Assembly: GCA_025084515.1 (NCBI GenBank)
Contig: JAJAGP010000966.1
Location: 162,501 to 226,500 of the forward strand
From: Ancistrus triradiatus
Taxonomy: Eukaryota > Chordata > Actinopteri > Siluriformes > Loricariidae
Length of the DNA stretch: 64,000 nucleotides
Direction of reading: 5' to 3'
Part shown: in pieces, positions 30,386 through 43,400 of the stretch
Layout: the number at the start of each line of letters is the position of its first letter
How positions within the stretch are numbered: position 1 is the stretch's first letter
Made by a program: the position numbers and the translations under genes
Notes under the pieces: generated by a model
Database searches by the model: none
What the model was told of the DNA's origin: nothing
The model's input: only the letters and a program-made list of their open reading frames with translations

Positions 30386-30746
30386 CGTATACACCCATCA
30401 GTCAAGCACTTAAACCAGCTGTCTAATGTCGTGTGGGTGCCCCCGGTGCCACCGAAGCACTGGCCCGCCGAGGCATGGACTCCTCATGACCTCTGAAAGT
30501 GTCACCACCTGGCACTGGGATGTTAGCCATCCTGTATGGAATTGTATCTCCAGCACATCCCACAGACCCCCTATCGGATTGAGTTCTGGGGAATTTGGAG
30601 GCCAGGACAACACCTTTGCAGTATGATCCTGCTGTTGTCCTGAACCTGGTCTGCACCTGTGTAACAGCCACATGAATGCCAGGCCCCGAGGTTTCCAAGG
30701 TTCACCTGGCAGTGAGTTTAATGTTACGGCTGATCGGTGTATATAT
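30386..30746 (-). mobile_element. Short Tc1-like element with transposase fragment
   Basis: The ends CACCCATCAGTCAAGCACTT and TTAATGTTACGGCTGATCGG are inverted relative to each other and are the familiar fish TGATCAGCCATAACATTAAA terminus. The minus strand encodes SWPPNSPELNPIGGLWDVLE, the C-terminal DDE block of a Tc1/IS630 transposase. At about 360 bp it is a deletion derivative. Confidence 0.8.
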
Positions 30747-31104
30747 ATCATTTTTCTTATTAATGTATGCCTTTTTGTTTTTATTTTTATTATTTTTTTG
30801 GTACCTTGGACAAAACTAAACGGATTTGCATGTTCTGAACCGTTTTCTGGTTGTTATAAGATAAGGGGAAAGGAACTAAGGACTTTTTTTGTTAACGAAA
30901 TGCAAAGAGGATTCATAGACGTTTATGGAAACAAAGTTGCTACAATTTCCAATTGCTTGTGTTTAAACTGTACAGTTTTTTTGTTTTCTATGAAACAAAA
31001 CAAAAACAGAAAAGAGAGTACTCCAACATCTTGTGCAATAAAGCTATCTTTCTATCACTGCTTTGCCGTTTTTTAAACTGTTTCAGCTCCGGGACATGTT
31101 AGAG

Positions 31105-31300
31105 CAATGTTTCTAAATCCTGGTCCTGGCACCCCAACGCTCTGCACAATTTAGTGCTTCTCCTGTTTAAACACACCCACTTTAACTCAATAACAGGCTT
31201 TGTTTAGAGCTGAGTTGGATCAGGTGTGTTGGGGAGCAGGAAAACACTAAAACATGCAGAGCGGTGTGGCGCCAGGACCAGGGATTGAGCCCAAACACTG
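31105..31300. mobile_element. Palindromic MITE (AATCCTGGTCCTGG)
   Basis: AATCCTGGTCCTGGCACCCC at left and GCCAGGACCAGGGATT at right are inverted, and the interior keeps pairing (AACACACCCACTTT against CAGGTGTGTT). About 200 bp. Confidence 0.7.
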
Positions 31301-32244
31301 TGTTTCGAGACACCAGTTTAACCAAATCATGACGTGTTGGAAAACGTGCAAACACCATAGAGGCGCAGTCTGAGCCAGGATCAGACCGATCCGAGGATCT
31401 CTATGGGCCAGAGTGCCGCCCCAGCGTCATTATGTCTTACCCAATCTGGGATACCATGCTGAAGAAGATAAACGTCTCATATTTTACAGGAATGCATAAA
31501 ATGATTTCTAATCTAGTCATTAGAACCAGATGCAGCAAAAAGCTGACTGCTTCTGTAGTCTGGACAGTTTTAATGGGGCAAGCCTACTTTCATCCTGGCT
31601 CAGTTGACTGGTCAAGTGGAGGAGGCTTTATTGTTATCCAGGCTCAATTTTGGTGTGAGCTTGAACTGGGCTATGAACCCAAGCACCGCCCAGCAGCTGG
31701 CTCTTACCACCGAGCCACTGAGCTGAAAAAATGAAGCCCAGGAATAAAAGTCTATAAACAAGTAACTCATTAAAAGCTTGTTTTTGTGCAGACTGGAGGC
31801 CTTGTTGAGAGAACCAAAGACCTGAGGGAAAACTGTTCTGGTCCAGATGGAGCCGTATCACCTTCTGAAGGTACATTTTTGGAATGAGACAAAGTTCCAA
31901 GCTCATTTTCCTCTTTAATATCTGTATAGTTTGTTGTAGACAACTTGTCGTACTGGGGCACAGACAGAATTCAGAGGGGCACGGCTGTACTCTTGTGCTT
32001 GATAATCGGTCATACAGGCACAATTGTGTATAAAAAATAAAGCTGATAATCACTCAATAGTGGACGTTACTCTGCCATGGTTGAGAAATGATGGAACTGG
32101 CTCTTGGAAAGATGCTTTTGGAAAGACACCAGGGCATTATGGGAAATGTAGTTCCTGTAATGAATTTGCATGAAGTATCCTGTAGTTCTGCTCAGCCCTC
32201 CAGGATAAAATTAACTTTTTTTCCGCCATGATTTAGGTTGTGTT

Positions 32245-33017
32245 CTATGAGATCAGAGCCAGCCACCCCAGGGTCGAGCAAGAAATTAAAAAAGGAAAAA
32301 GCCATAAAAGGAACCGAAGAGAAAACGATGACCTTTTCTTAGACACTCGAAGGGGGGCTCCAAGGAAAAAACTTTGGGAACTGCTGCCATAAAGAATGAG
32401 CTCAGGATGTTTTCTAGAGTGAATCTGTAGAAACAAGTCAGGACAGGTTGGAAGCTGCTGTAAGTCAACTGTTATTGGGTAAGCCTTTAATGATGGCATT
32501 GCTGTCACAGACCGATTTGTGCTTACTGGAGACGATGCTGGTCAGTAATTTGAAAGATGCTGCCTACACTACAGCTGTGTTATAGTTTGTAAGAGGTTGG
32601 AATGGGAGCATGTCTTAAGAGCAAATCCTCCCAAGATGTTATGAGTGCCCCACGAGAGCCACCTTGCTTCTGTGGGCAGACCCACCATCGATACAGGGTG
32701 GCGCCATCAGCAAACTTAGCCAGAGAGCTTACCAGAGGTGCAGAGAGTGGGGCAGAGGTGTATGTCCCTGTGGACACAATTGCTGACGTTTTAACTTAAA
32801 GAGAATCGTTCTCACATATCATCCAGTCTATTAGGAAATCAGTGATCCATTTACAGATAGAAGGATTATTATTTAAATCAGCCAGCTTGTTGTGGAGCAG
32901 TACTGTGGAAACTGTGTTACACAGAGAACTAAAGTCCACAAACAGGATCCTGGCACAGCTCACAAGGATCAGGTGATAAAGCACATAACAAAGACCTAGA
33001 TTTATTGCATCATCCAC
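32245..33017 (-). pseudogene. LINE-type reverse transcriptase remnant
   Basis: The minus strand reads ARILFVDFSSLCNTVSTVLL then SICKWITDFLIDW (about 32830-32990), and further on AKFADGATLYRWW (about 32680-32720), equivalent to RT blocks with FVDFSSAFNT and KFADDT. The frames are interrupted, and Asp in the FADD box is changed to Gly. Confidence 0.75.
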
Positions 33018-34189
33018 CGAACCATTTTCTCTGCAAATAAACTGTTCCCAGGTCTAGGAGGGAGTTCCTGTTGCATTTTAGAGTTGCGTTACACTATGCA
33101 AACCTACACAAAAAGTCTCTCCCTTATTTTTGCGCTTAATTAGAGAAAGGGAGCCTAACGTAAGGATCGTATTATTTCCAAAGGAAAGAGTTATTCAGCA
33201 AAAACGGAATCACGTGCCCCAGTGAAGTAAGACCAACAGGACATGACACACACATTCACAACAGGAACTACGTTTTCCATAATGCCCAAGACACGTTCCA
33301 AAAGAGAGACTACGCTTTCAGTCAGAGCCAGTCAGTTTTTCGCATGGAGTGGGTTAATGGACATTTACAAATATTTCAAATAAAGTCCGCTAAGGAACTG
33401 CACGTTTTGGCAACTTATAATCGTAGGACATCCATACAAACGTAAATATTAGAGCACTAACGCAAAGGCAGCATTTACCTTAGCATAAACAAAATTAGTG
33501 CAATTTCAAAAACGATTTAGTGTTAACGTGTTCCTCACTTCTCATCCATGGCGGAGTAACGACCACTTTAGTGCTGAATCACTGAATCTATTTAGTGTTA
33601 TCAGGCTTTTTTAAGTAGGCTAGTTTAGTTAAGAAAGAAAATATTCTTAAAAGTTACGAAATATTGTTATTCTTTAAATAACTTCTTAAGAATTGCTTGG
33701 TATTCTCCAAATCATTATGTTTTTAAATGTTTCCTAACCTTACGATAGCCTTCTTAGGCTAGCTGAAACTGACCAAACTTGACCAAAAGCTAGGTCATAT
33801 TTCTTGTTTGCTAAATGTTTTGAACACTTGGTTGGATGTATTTCTTCTATTGTATCGTCCTCTGTGCGGATTAAACTAAATAACGGAAATTACGGTCAAT
33901 ACAAGTTTAAATTCAAAATGTGTCTCGCGCCTTACGTTGTAACCTGTAGTCAAATGTTACTTTATTAGCCTACATAAGAAACCAATGAACATACAGAAAT
34001 AATTTACATTTTCTTAAGATAATATTTGAGAATATCATTGTAAGCCTTTGTGTTTGTCTTAAAAACCTTCGCAAGTTTTTCCGGACCCTGGTGTCCTGCT
34101 GGTACAGGTAAACGGAGCACACCTAGGGCTGTTCGCGTCTGTCATTGTTTACATAGTTTTTTTGTTTTTTTTTTTGGCGTGGCGTGGCG

Positions 34190-34449
34190 TGGCGGAACAG
34201 AATTGAAAGAGTGAATTGTGATCGCCCGCCCACATGCGCTCTTCCACCACGTGGCCCGCCTCTCCCGGGAGCCTTACCTACTAGTCTGACGCAATAGCAT
34301 GAGGCTCATTCACGATCAGTTCCATTCGGCGTTACAACCAAGCAGCAAAGGCGCGTCAGCTGCTCATCTCATCATAAGTACCTGCTTTTGACTTTTTGAA
34401 GCGTTGTTTTGCGGTTAAACAAACCCTAATTCCAAGCGAATAAGCTAAC
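34190..34449 (+). promoter_or_regulatory. slc1a5: slc1a5 promoter and 5' UTR region
   Basis: This block sits directly before the slc1a5 ATG and is GC-richer than its surroundings. It has GC-box-like CGCCCGCCC near 34223 and GCCCGCC near 34254, and a perfect CACGTG E-box at 34248-34253. No TATA box is evident. MYC/MAX-type factors bind CACGTG and MYC is a known activator of mammalian SLC1A5; use of this site is inference. The transcription start is not determined. Confidence 0.4.
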
Positions 34450-37400
34450 ATGGCAGCCGACAAGTTAACCCTGGGGGAAAGGAAGGCGTCCAACGGCGGA
34501 GCGCATCTTGAGGAGACAGCCCGTGATCCAGAGGTGAAAACCACGTCCGAAACAACTGCCCAAAAGTTAAAACGGATAGCCATGGCGAATTTGCTGGTGA
34601 TTTTGACCGTGGCTGCCGTTATCGTGGGGATTTTTATTGGACTCGGTGTCCGACAGGCACAACTGAGCCACACTCAGATCATATATTTTGGATTTCCCGG
34701 CGAGCTCTTGATTCGCTTGCTGAAAATGATCATCATCCCGCTAGTAGTATGCAGTTTGGTGTCCGGGGCTGCCAGCATCGACCCCACCGCGCTGGGTAAA
34801 CTAGGTGGCTGGGCCATGCTGTTTTTCTTAGTGACCACGCTGATCGCCTCGGCTGTCGGCGTCGCGATGGCGTTCATCATTCACCCCGGATCGTCCGACA
34901 GCGCCAAACATAAACTGGTTTCAAGTGATGTTATCCCAGAATCTAAGGAGGTGATTGATTCATTTTTAGATCTGATAAGGTGAGTCGCCCTGTCCATGTG
35001 TCTTTACCAACAAACTAAGCTTAGCTATGGACTTACATGGTCTAACACCACAGTAAATGTGTCTGTTTGTTTGAAGTCGTGTAAATTCATAGTGATTCTC
35101 TACAATGTGACTAATGGGTGTCATCTTAAGCCTGTTGGACTCTGTGTAACACACTGCCTCTCTTGCATCAGTGTGCTACTTCACGTTTCCTGGGGCGATC
35201 ATCACATTATCCAAGTGGCTTAAAACCAGTTCACCCAATCCCTTACAGACCTATTAAACCAGTTCATCCGCTGTTCTGGTAGCTATTTATCTATGACAGA
35301 CAGCAGACGTGAGTTAAACCCGGGGTTCCTCCATCAACTTTTGTACAAACTTGAGGGATTTTTTTTTAGACTGGGGGAAGTCGAGGAGTTTGTTCAGCCA
35401 ACTGTGATCGCCAGCGTTTTGCCGGAGCAGCCACAAAAGTGAACGAATCCTTGAATTCATCCGGTTTTCTGCCCTGTAGAGCACTGCGCACGTTGTTGCC
35501 ACGTTTCTTAAAACACCGAAGAGAGATTTGCCTTTTCTTGACGTCAGAGGGCGGTGTTTTGGTGAGGTGGGATCCTTGTTGTATATACATCAGAATTCGT
35601 TAATTACTTTGTCAGGATCCATAGGCTTATGTTAGTTCCAACTAAATTTTGAGCCAGACTGCTATTCAGGATTACTCTAGCCTGTTTGTTTCATTTCTGT
35701 TTTCATATGGTTAATACTTCTCAGTTCTTCTGAAAACCCAACAGGGCACAGGCTCTTATTACGATCTAAACGTGGCGATCTAATACTTCGTGGCGTAAAC
35801 CAAAGTTCAGCAAAGTCGTAGGTATGTTTCTGAGATATTTTAGTCCATATTTAGTTCATAGAGCATCATGTAGACGCTGCAGATAATCATTGTCCTACTG
35901 GAAGTAGCCATCAGATGGTACACTGCTCATAAAGGGGTGCACATGGTCAGCAACAGTACTCCGGCAGGCTGTGGGCTTTAAACTATGCTCAGTTGGGATT
36001 AAGGGACTCAGTGTGCCAAGAAAATCCCCCACGCCATTACACCGTCTAAAAGTCGCAGCAGAAATCGACACTCGTCAGACCAGGCAACATTTTTCCCAAT
36101 CTTCTATTGGTCTTCCGATGCTGTAGCCCATCTGCTTCAAGGTTCGACGTGTTGTATGTTCTCCGTACCTTGAGTTACTGTTTCCTTTCCGTCAGCTCGA
36201 ACCAGTCTGGTAATTCTTGGCATTTTCGCCAAGAGAACTGCCCTCACTGGATAGTTTACATTCTCTGTAAACCCTAGCGATGGCGCTGTGTGTGAAAATC
36301 CCAGTAGATCACTAATATCTCGATCCTGCTATTAGATGACCATGAACTGACCCCCTGCTGCTATTACCTGTTTTGAAAGGGGTCGTTTTCCTCAGTCTGA
36401 GAATGAATTATTTTGTCCGTGCGCTCCTCATGTCGAGGGACCCTATTATTGAATGGCGAATTGTTCTGTCCTGGACAGCACTGGCTTATGATCTGCATTG
36501 GTAACCTGGGTCACACTTTAAATAACACAGAACACTTCAAAAAGGTTTGTTGATATGAGTATGTAAGCCGACACAGTCACGGAACATTATAACAAAAAAT
36601 AAATTAGTTGGGGTTTGAATCCATTTCCATCCAGAACAGCATTCCTTTGGTTGTTTATCTGGGGCACATGCTTCACATTCAAGCTCTCGCACCGGGAGCA
36701 CTGCAAAAGTCCATGGCAGCGTCCTGTCAGCGCATCACCTGACCTTCACGCCCCCAAAACCCCACCCAGGACCTCATTAAAGCAACTCTTATCACCGGTG
36801 CTGGATAGTAAGTTCTACCTAAAATTAAGATAAATTCGTCACTCCCGCGGCTGCATATTTTTAGGCTCACTTTCAGATTAGGAAGGACAAAAGGACTTTA
36901 AGCAAGATAAACACTTTAGGTGGTGCCATAAATAGTCTGTGTGGGTTCTGCACCTTGTTCTGGAGGTCAGAGAAGCTTGACCTAGCTGACATAACGCGCA
37001 TAACCGAGCTGTCGCGCATATCTAGTAACGAGTACCTAAATTAGGACTTAGCAGGTTAAATTAGGACAGTAAAGGATACGTGCGTTGTAAAAGGAAGCAG
37101 ACAACCTTCAATTACTCAGCGCCCTGTGCTGGGCTATATTTACTTTAAAGAACTCTCTTATGTAAGAATAAAGGTTTGCAGTGAAAAAAAAGAAGGAAAA
37201 CTATATTCCGTAGTAATCGTTGCGTGACGTGAGTGCACCGATATTTTAAAATGAAACAGAAATTCAAATAAAGCCATGGAGAGCGAATGAAATCTCGATG
37301 AAGCGGAGTGTGTTTCTGCATTAGGCATATTTACCAGCTTATGAGCTTAAGAGTAGACATGGCATTAAAAGTCTTACTACAGGTTTAACGTCCATCTGAC

Positions 37401-40400
37401 CATTCTGTTGGCATTAACAACCAATTAGGGATGATTATCACAATATTTAAAGGCATTTTTCACGATACACGATATTTCTCATGATAAATGTGATCGTAGA
37501 CAAAATGCATCAGGCGTGGCAGATTCTTAACTACAGTTTGCCTATGATCCCATACTTAATAAAGTGATTTTTATTCTAAAAAACGTGCCGCACTTCGACT
37601 ACTGAAGCAGGACCAATTATACTCGTTGTAATGAAACGTGCAGCTGGTCAGTGTTCTATAAGCAACTGACGATATCCTCTATCTGTCATGATAAAAAAAA
37701 ATGTATAAATAATACGATAAAATATTGTGATAGTGCCCACCCCTACAACCGAGGTCTTTAGAATTATAAATAGGAACGACAGACAACTGGCGACACCTGC
37801 TGACAGAAATGTGAGTTACAGTCTAAAATCTTAGACAGGGTAACATTCCTTTCTTTCTCGTTATGCTAAGTGTTTCAGGTTTTAGAAAAAATACATGTAT
37901 GGTACTGTACTCAGTGCTTTCATATTGAGTTTTCATTAATGTTATTGTTTTAAAATGAAACACTGAGTGCAAAGTATCTGAACTACTACGTGACTGTGGT
38001 AACGTTGAACGGCATTACGCGATGTCGGTGTAAGTGCAAGTTACGTTACGTACGTGTCAGAATATAGTAGCGTGTGCTCTTTGAGAGTGTGGCTGTTCGT
38101 TACCAGTGCGATGGGCTAAGTATTTTAGTTACTGCTGATCTCCTGGGATTTTTTTGCTTCTGCCATTTCCACATTTGTAATGGAACAGAAAGAGGAGTCC
38201 TTGCTCACCTGGGTCGTTTTAACTGGTTGTTACTTTAGGATATAAACACAGTCAATGGAAACTGCTCATGGGAAAACCTAATGTAACCAACTCCCTCCTG
38301 CAGGAAACACAGCTCATTATGATATATAGGCACAGGGGAATATTCATGGCTGATGGCGCCTCTCTCTCTCTCTCCTCTCTCTATCTCCCTCTCTCCGCTC
38401 AAAAAAAAAAAAAAAAAAACTCGTCTCCCTCTCCCCATCTCTCTCTCTCACCTCTCTCTCTCTCTCTCTCTCTCTCTCCTCGTCTCTCTCTCTCTCTCTC
38501 TCTCTCCCCCCCCCCCCCCCAACCAACCACACTCACGGACTTCCTCTTGGGCCTACGAGACGAGCAGGCTTATGTGAAATGAGGAAACCATGAAGCAGGC
38601 GTGTGGCGCATAACTATGACATGCTGATTTGCTGTTTTGTTTATGGGTTTCCTGATTCTCCAGTAATTGACTTTTTGCACGGTCTGACCCAGCTCTTGCG
38701 CTTTCAAATCAGACAGCATCCATGTCCCGGACTAAATGAGTCGTCACTTCGTTCAGATGTTTCTTGTGATTCCACCCTGAGCGTTTTGAGACCCACAGCA
38801 CAACATGGTGAAACTGGCATAGTTTGGCAGTGGATCAAGCCTAATCTCAGCCAATACGGAGTCGGTACAGTCTGACTGGGTCAGATCAGGACCATCCTAG
38901 TGTGAAGTCTAGTCATTTATTTCCCGTGAACATTTCCTTGACAGAAACATTTCTGAGATTCCAGTCTATGCCGGGTGACACGGTCGCGCCTCACACCCAT
39001 TGGACCCGTGTGTGATGTATTGCCGTCCTGTTTAGGGTTAGGTCTCGGTGCCACAAAGCCCTGGAATGAAAATGAGTGAATCATCTTCATTAATACTCAT
39101 TTACTTTGTGTGTATCTGTTGCCAAAGCAGGTCCTGGACACTTAATGTAGCTTTACGTTTCTGAGTATTGGATATACTGATAAGATGTATATAAATATAA
39201 GTCATAAACTGGTTAGTAATTCAAACAGGAGGTGAAAACCTGGTCTATTAATAAAAATGATTACAGGTGTAGGCACAGAAGGCACAAAAGGCAGTTGTCA
39301 TCAATTTCTGAGAACAGGACCGTCGAGTTTGTCGTGTTTGTGTTGTACGTCGTCTTTTTTGTTATGACATGCTCACCTACCTGTGTCATCCTGACTAAAC
39401 AAAAATATATCGACCGAAAAAAAAAATATTGGTACAGAGAATCGGATGGGCTGCTGTTCTTTCTTTGGCAAAAACATCACCATAGAAAGGGTTAGATGAC
39501 ACTAAAAAGTATCGCAGCATGTTTAGAGGCTTTTGATTTGTATTTAATCTTTAATTTAGAAAATCACACAGTAATAGTAAGTAATGTGTGGGTTGAATGA
39601 TAACGTCGCTGTAGAGCATAAAAAGGTACAGCAAGCTAAGTGTTGAATGTGAATCTGAACTTTTCTTTTACGTTTTATTATTATTAATACCATAACTTTT
39701 TGTCCTGTAGGGTTGGGTATTGTTTGCAGTTTTCCATTCCAAAATGGTGAAACATGTGCCAAATGTTTAGGTACAGCGCCCCATTTAATCGTATTATAAG
39801 TAAAAAAGCGTAACATGATTTAAAATATCTAGGAACAGGGATCTCTCCGTTCCTGCTGATTGTAAGAAATCTCTGCTGCTGAAATGATCCTGTAATCCAA
39901 AAAGGAAAGGAATCAGTTTCACGTTTTTTCCATCATTTTTGCTTTATGAAATAAATTCAGGACTGAAAGGGATAAATATGGCCGTTGTGAAAGTTTGAAG
40001 ATGCCAGAAGTTTTACTTGGGACTTCTCTGGTACCATCTTCACGACCCTTTGGTTTTTGTATCGGCGTTGACTTTAATTAAATGAATGAATTTTAATTAC
40101 AGTTTTCCTTTTGCTTTCAGAAACATATTTCCCTCCAACATTGTGGCTGCTGCTTTTCAGTCGGTGAGTCGTACACAGTGAATTCCTTTGTTTTATAACA
40201 AAAAAAATAACCATCCAACCATGAACATTACCAAGGTGTAACCATGACGTCAAACAAGTTTTGCTAACGTAATATTTGGGGCCATTATGGACTAGAGGGA
40301 AATCAGAAAGCTGACATTAGAGCAAAAAAAAAAGCATTGAACATTTAAACCAAAAACTCAAAACTAAGATGAAGAGCTACATCAGAAACGGACTACTGAA

Positions 40401-43400
40401 TGGAACGAACACACAAACCAACAAACTGTAGGAAATAAACCAGCACATACCAACCACTACAAAATACCAAGAAAACAGCTAGGACCAAAGCACATACACA
40501 TGGTGTAGGATTAGACACGTGATTCTCATTAAGAAAGGGGAAGAAATGGAAAAATGCTAACATGTAACACTACACTGCCCATAAAACAGGCTTTTGGAAT
40601 GTAACGTACAACAATATAAGAACCAAATACTGTAGAGCCACGAACATAAAGAAACAGTCAATAACTCGCTTGGGAAGAGGCTGATGTTCTTAGAAAAGAT
40701 CTCATCTTAACATAAAAGACAATAGCCAAAGGAGCTGAGCTGGCTCAAAACATCAACCACAACATAACTCAGTGGGTCTGTCATGAGGCTGTACCTAAAA
40801 CAGAAGAGTAATTACAATCAGCCGTCACTGTCAGACTTATTATTAGAATTATTCTTACTGGAGGCGAAACCACAGTCTTGTTCACTCATGTTTGTCAGCA
40901 TTGCTGCAGTGGAATTTGTCTTTCGTAAGAAGACGTTCAACATCATAAAACTGCCCGTATGGTTTTCCTTAGGTTTACATTCCTACATTCCTTTGCCTGT
41001 CATTTGGTTCGTCTTGATCTTTGAGTTCTTTTTTAAATTCACCAAATTCACCCTTTTGTTGCATGAACATTCGTACAAATGGGTTTTATTTTTTTATATA
41101 ATATAATGACTAAAAAGAGAGATTTAAAATTGTAAACAAAATGTTCTATTGTAGCTTCACCGTATCTTAAATACCCAAGTGAAACCTCGTGAATATGTGC
41201 TTTTCTTGTATATAAAAATACACTAAAAGACTCTAGTCCCCTGCAATTAAAATAAATTTGAAGTTTTACGCTACCGCAACAGAATGTGCTCTTGAAACAG
41301 TATCACCAAATGTCTATAACTAAGACATGTCTTATACTGAAAATCGAATTAAACAGAAGGCTCACTGAGAAAGGTAGATGCCCGTCTGGGAGCGTGATTT
41401 ATAATTGCGCCATCTGGTGTTTAAAAACGCAATTGCATTAAAAGGCATAAATAGCATTTACATTTACAGCATTTAGCAGACACCCTTATCCAGAGCGACT
41501 TACAATTGGTACAGTCTTACAATCCAAGCAATTGTGGGTTAAGGGTCTTGCTCAAGGACCCAACAGTGACAGCTTGGCAGAGATGGGATTTGAACCCTGA
41601 ACCTTCTGGTCCAGAGTTCAGTACCTTAATCACTAGGCTACCGCAGTCCATGCATTAGCATGCATTATAAGTCACTAAGTCCTATTATTATTATTATTAT
41701 TATTATTATTTATTATTATTATCTACATAACAGTATTTAAATGTGTTTTTACATTTTCAAATGGTTTCCAATTTTATAATAACAGTTGTGTGTTGATAAA
41801 CAGGTTTTCATTAGCTTATTGACATTTTGCTGTAGTGCTGCTGCTCCTAGATAACAAATCTGGTACTGTTTATCTTATCTTCCGATTCCTTCTCTCCGCA
41901 GTATGCTACCGGTTACAAGCTTGTGAAGAGCGATAGCAATTCCACCAACATCACTTTGGAAAAGGTAGCCATTTAAAAGCGATACATGTTTATAATTCTG
42001 TGCATTATGAGTAGCTAATGTGTGTGTACCTAATTAATGTGTGTGTAGGTTCCAGTGGGTACAGATGTGGACGGTATGAATATCCTGGGCCTTATCGTGT
42101 TTGCCATGGCGTTCGGTGTGGCTCTGAGAAAGCTGGGAGAGGAAGGAGAGATTCTAATGAAGTTCTTTAACTCCTTTAACGAGGCCACCATGGTGCTGGT
42201 ATCATGGATCATGTGGTAAGGAGAGAAAATGAGGAAAATGCAGTGCCGGTGCTTAGTGCTCGGTGTCTTTACTCTTCAGGTTCCGGTGTTGATTTCGTCT
42301 GTGTGTTCTAGGTATGCTCCTCTGGGAATCATGTTTCTGGTTGCTAGTAAGATCGTGGAGATGGAGGATGTAGGCGAGCTGTTTGCCAGCCTGGGGAAGT
42401 ACATCGCCTGCTGTGTGATTGGCCATGCTGTGCACGGCCTGCTCATCCTGCCCCTCATTTACTTTGTGATCACGAGAAAGAACCCCTACAAATTCCTCAT
42501 GGGACTGATTACTGCCTTGGCCACGGCGTTTGGAACGTCCTCCAGGTGTGGGATCCTAAATGCATGTCTTTACCCCTCACTTTTATCTTGAATTGCCAGT
42601 TTTTTTGGGTCAGCGTGTCATACTGCGATGAGTTTGATCACTGATCTGGGACTGTGGTAGCCTAGTGGGTAAGGTACTGGACCAGAAGAGTTTGATCACT
42701 GATCTGGGACTGGGACTGTGGTAGCCTAGTGGGTAAGGTACTGGCCCAGAAGGTCCAGGGTTAAAATCCCACCTCTGCCAAGCTGCCACTGTTGGGTCCT
42801 TGAGCAAGATCCTTTACCCACAGTTGCTTGGATTGTAAAAATGTATCAATTGTAAGTCGCTCTGGATAAGGGCGTCTGCTAAATGCTGTAAATGTCAAAA
42901 TTCAATCAGATTTCTGCAGTTATTTGATTATTCAAATGGTCACGTAAACGGTGTACTCCAGTTGAGAAATCACATTCAGAAATCCGATAGAGAGCTGGAT
43001 TTTATCTCAGTAATTTCAATCGATTTTTCACTTAAACGTAACCGACACGGTTGCCAGGTCTGCTTTTTCTAAGACACTCTGCTTTATTTGTGCTCTTTGT
43101 CCATTGAACTGTGGGGTTCATTTTCTTGGATCTGGCAACCCCGTAATAAAACGTGCCATGGAATTAAAGGGAGCGAACCGGTTATGGAACACTTGGTGGA
43201 GACTCAAACACAGAATATACTTTAAATATGAAAGTTTGAAGTCTATGTCATGTATTTCTGAGAGATTATTGGCTGGTTGCAAAGTAGAAATAAAAAAATA
43301 AAAAAAGAGTTTCCTTTATCTGATTACTCCAGTGCATGTAAATCCGTTGATCAGATTATGGACAAAATCTGATTTTCTGCAGTCGGATTATTAAGTGTAA

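Larger units (their letters stand above)
26051..34189. other. Intergenic region dscaml1 to slc1a5, repeat-rich
   Basis: No exon-like coding sequence was recognised. It holds a MITE (26578-27086), pieces of the CCGGCCACTTTATTAGG family, a GATA microsatellite (about 28030-28078), the 42-bp minisatellite block (28190-29135), a TIR element with a transposase fragment (30386-30746), a palindromic MITE (about 31105-31300) and a LINE remnant (32245-33017). For 29140-30380 and 33020-34100 I see nothing identifiable. Confidence 0.6.
34980..40120 (+). other. slc1a5: slc1a5 intron 1
   Basis: A 5.1-kb intron with no coding signal. It contains a fragment of the CCGGCCACTTTATTAGG-type DNA element (about 35885-36480), a copy of the GGGGTGGGCAATA MITE (about 37430-37745) and a low-complexity CT/A/C tract (38358-38520). 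The rest is unassigned. Confidence 0.6.

Noticed and set aside
38235..38582. Ser/Leu-rich ORFs
   Set aside because: Translations of CT runs and homopolymers.
42700..42800. tRNA gene
   Set aside because: Box A and B motifs are present, but no cloverleaf could be drawn, and the LINE-type tail and sister copies show it is a SINE.
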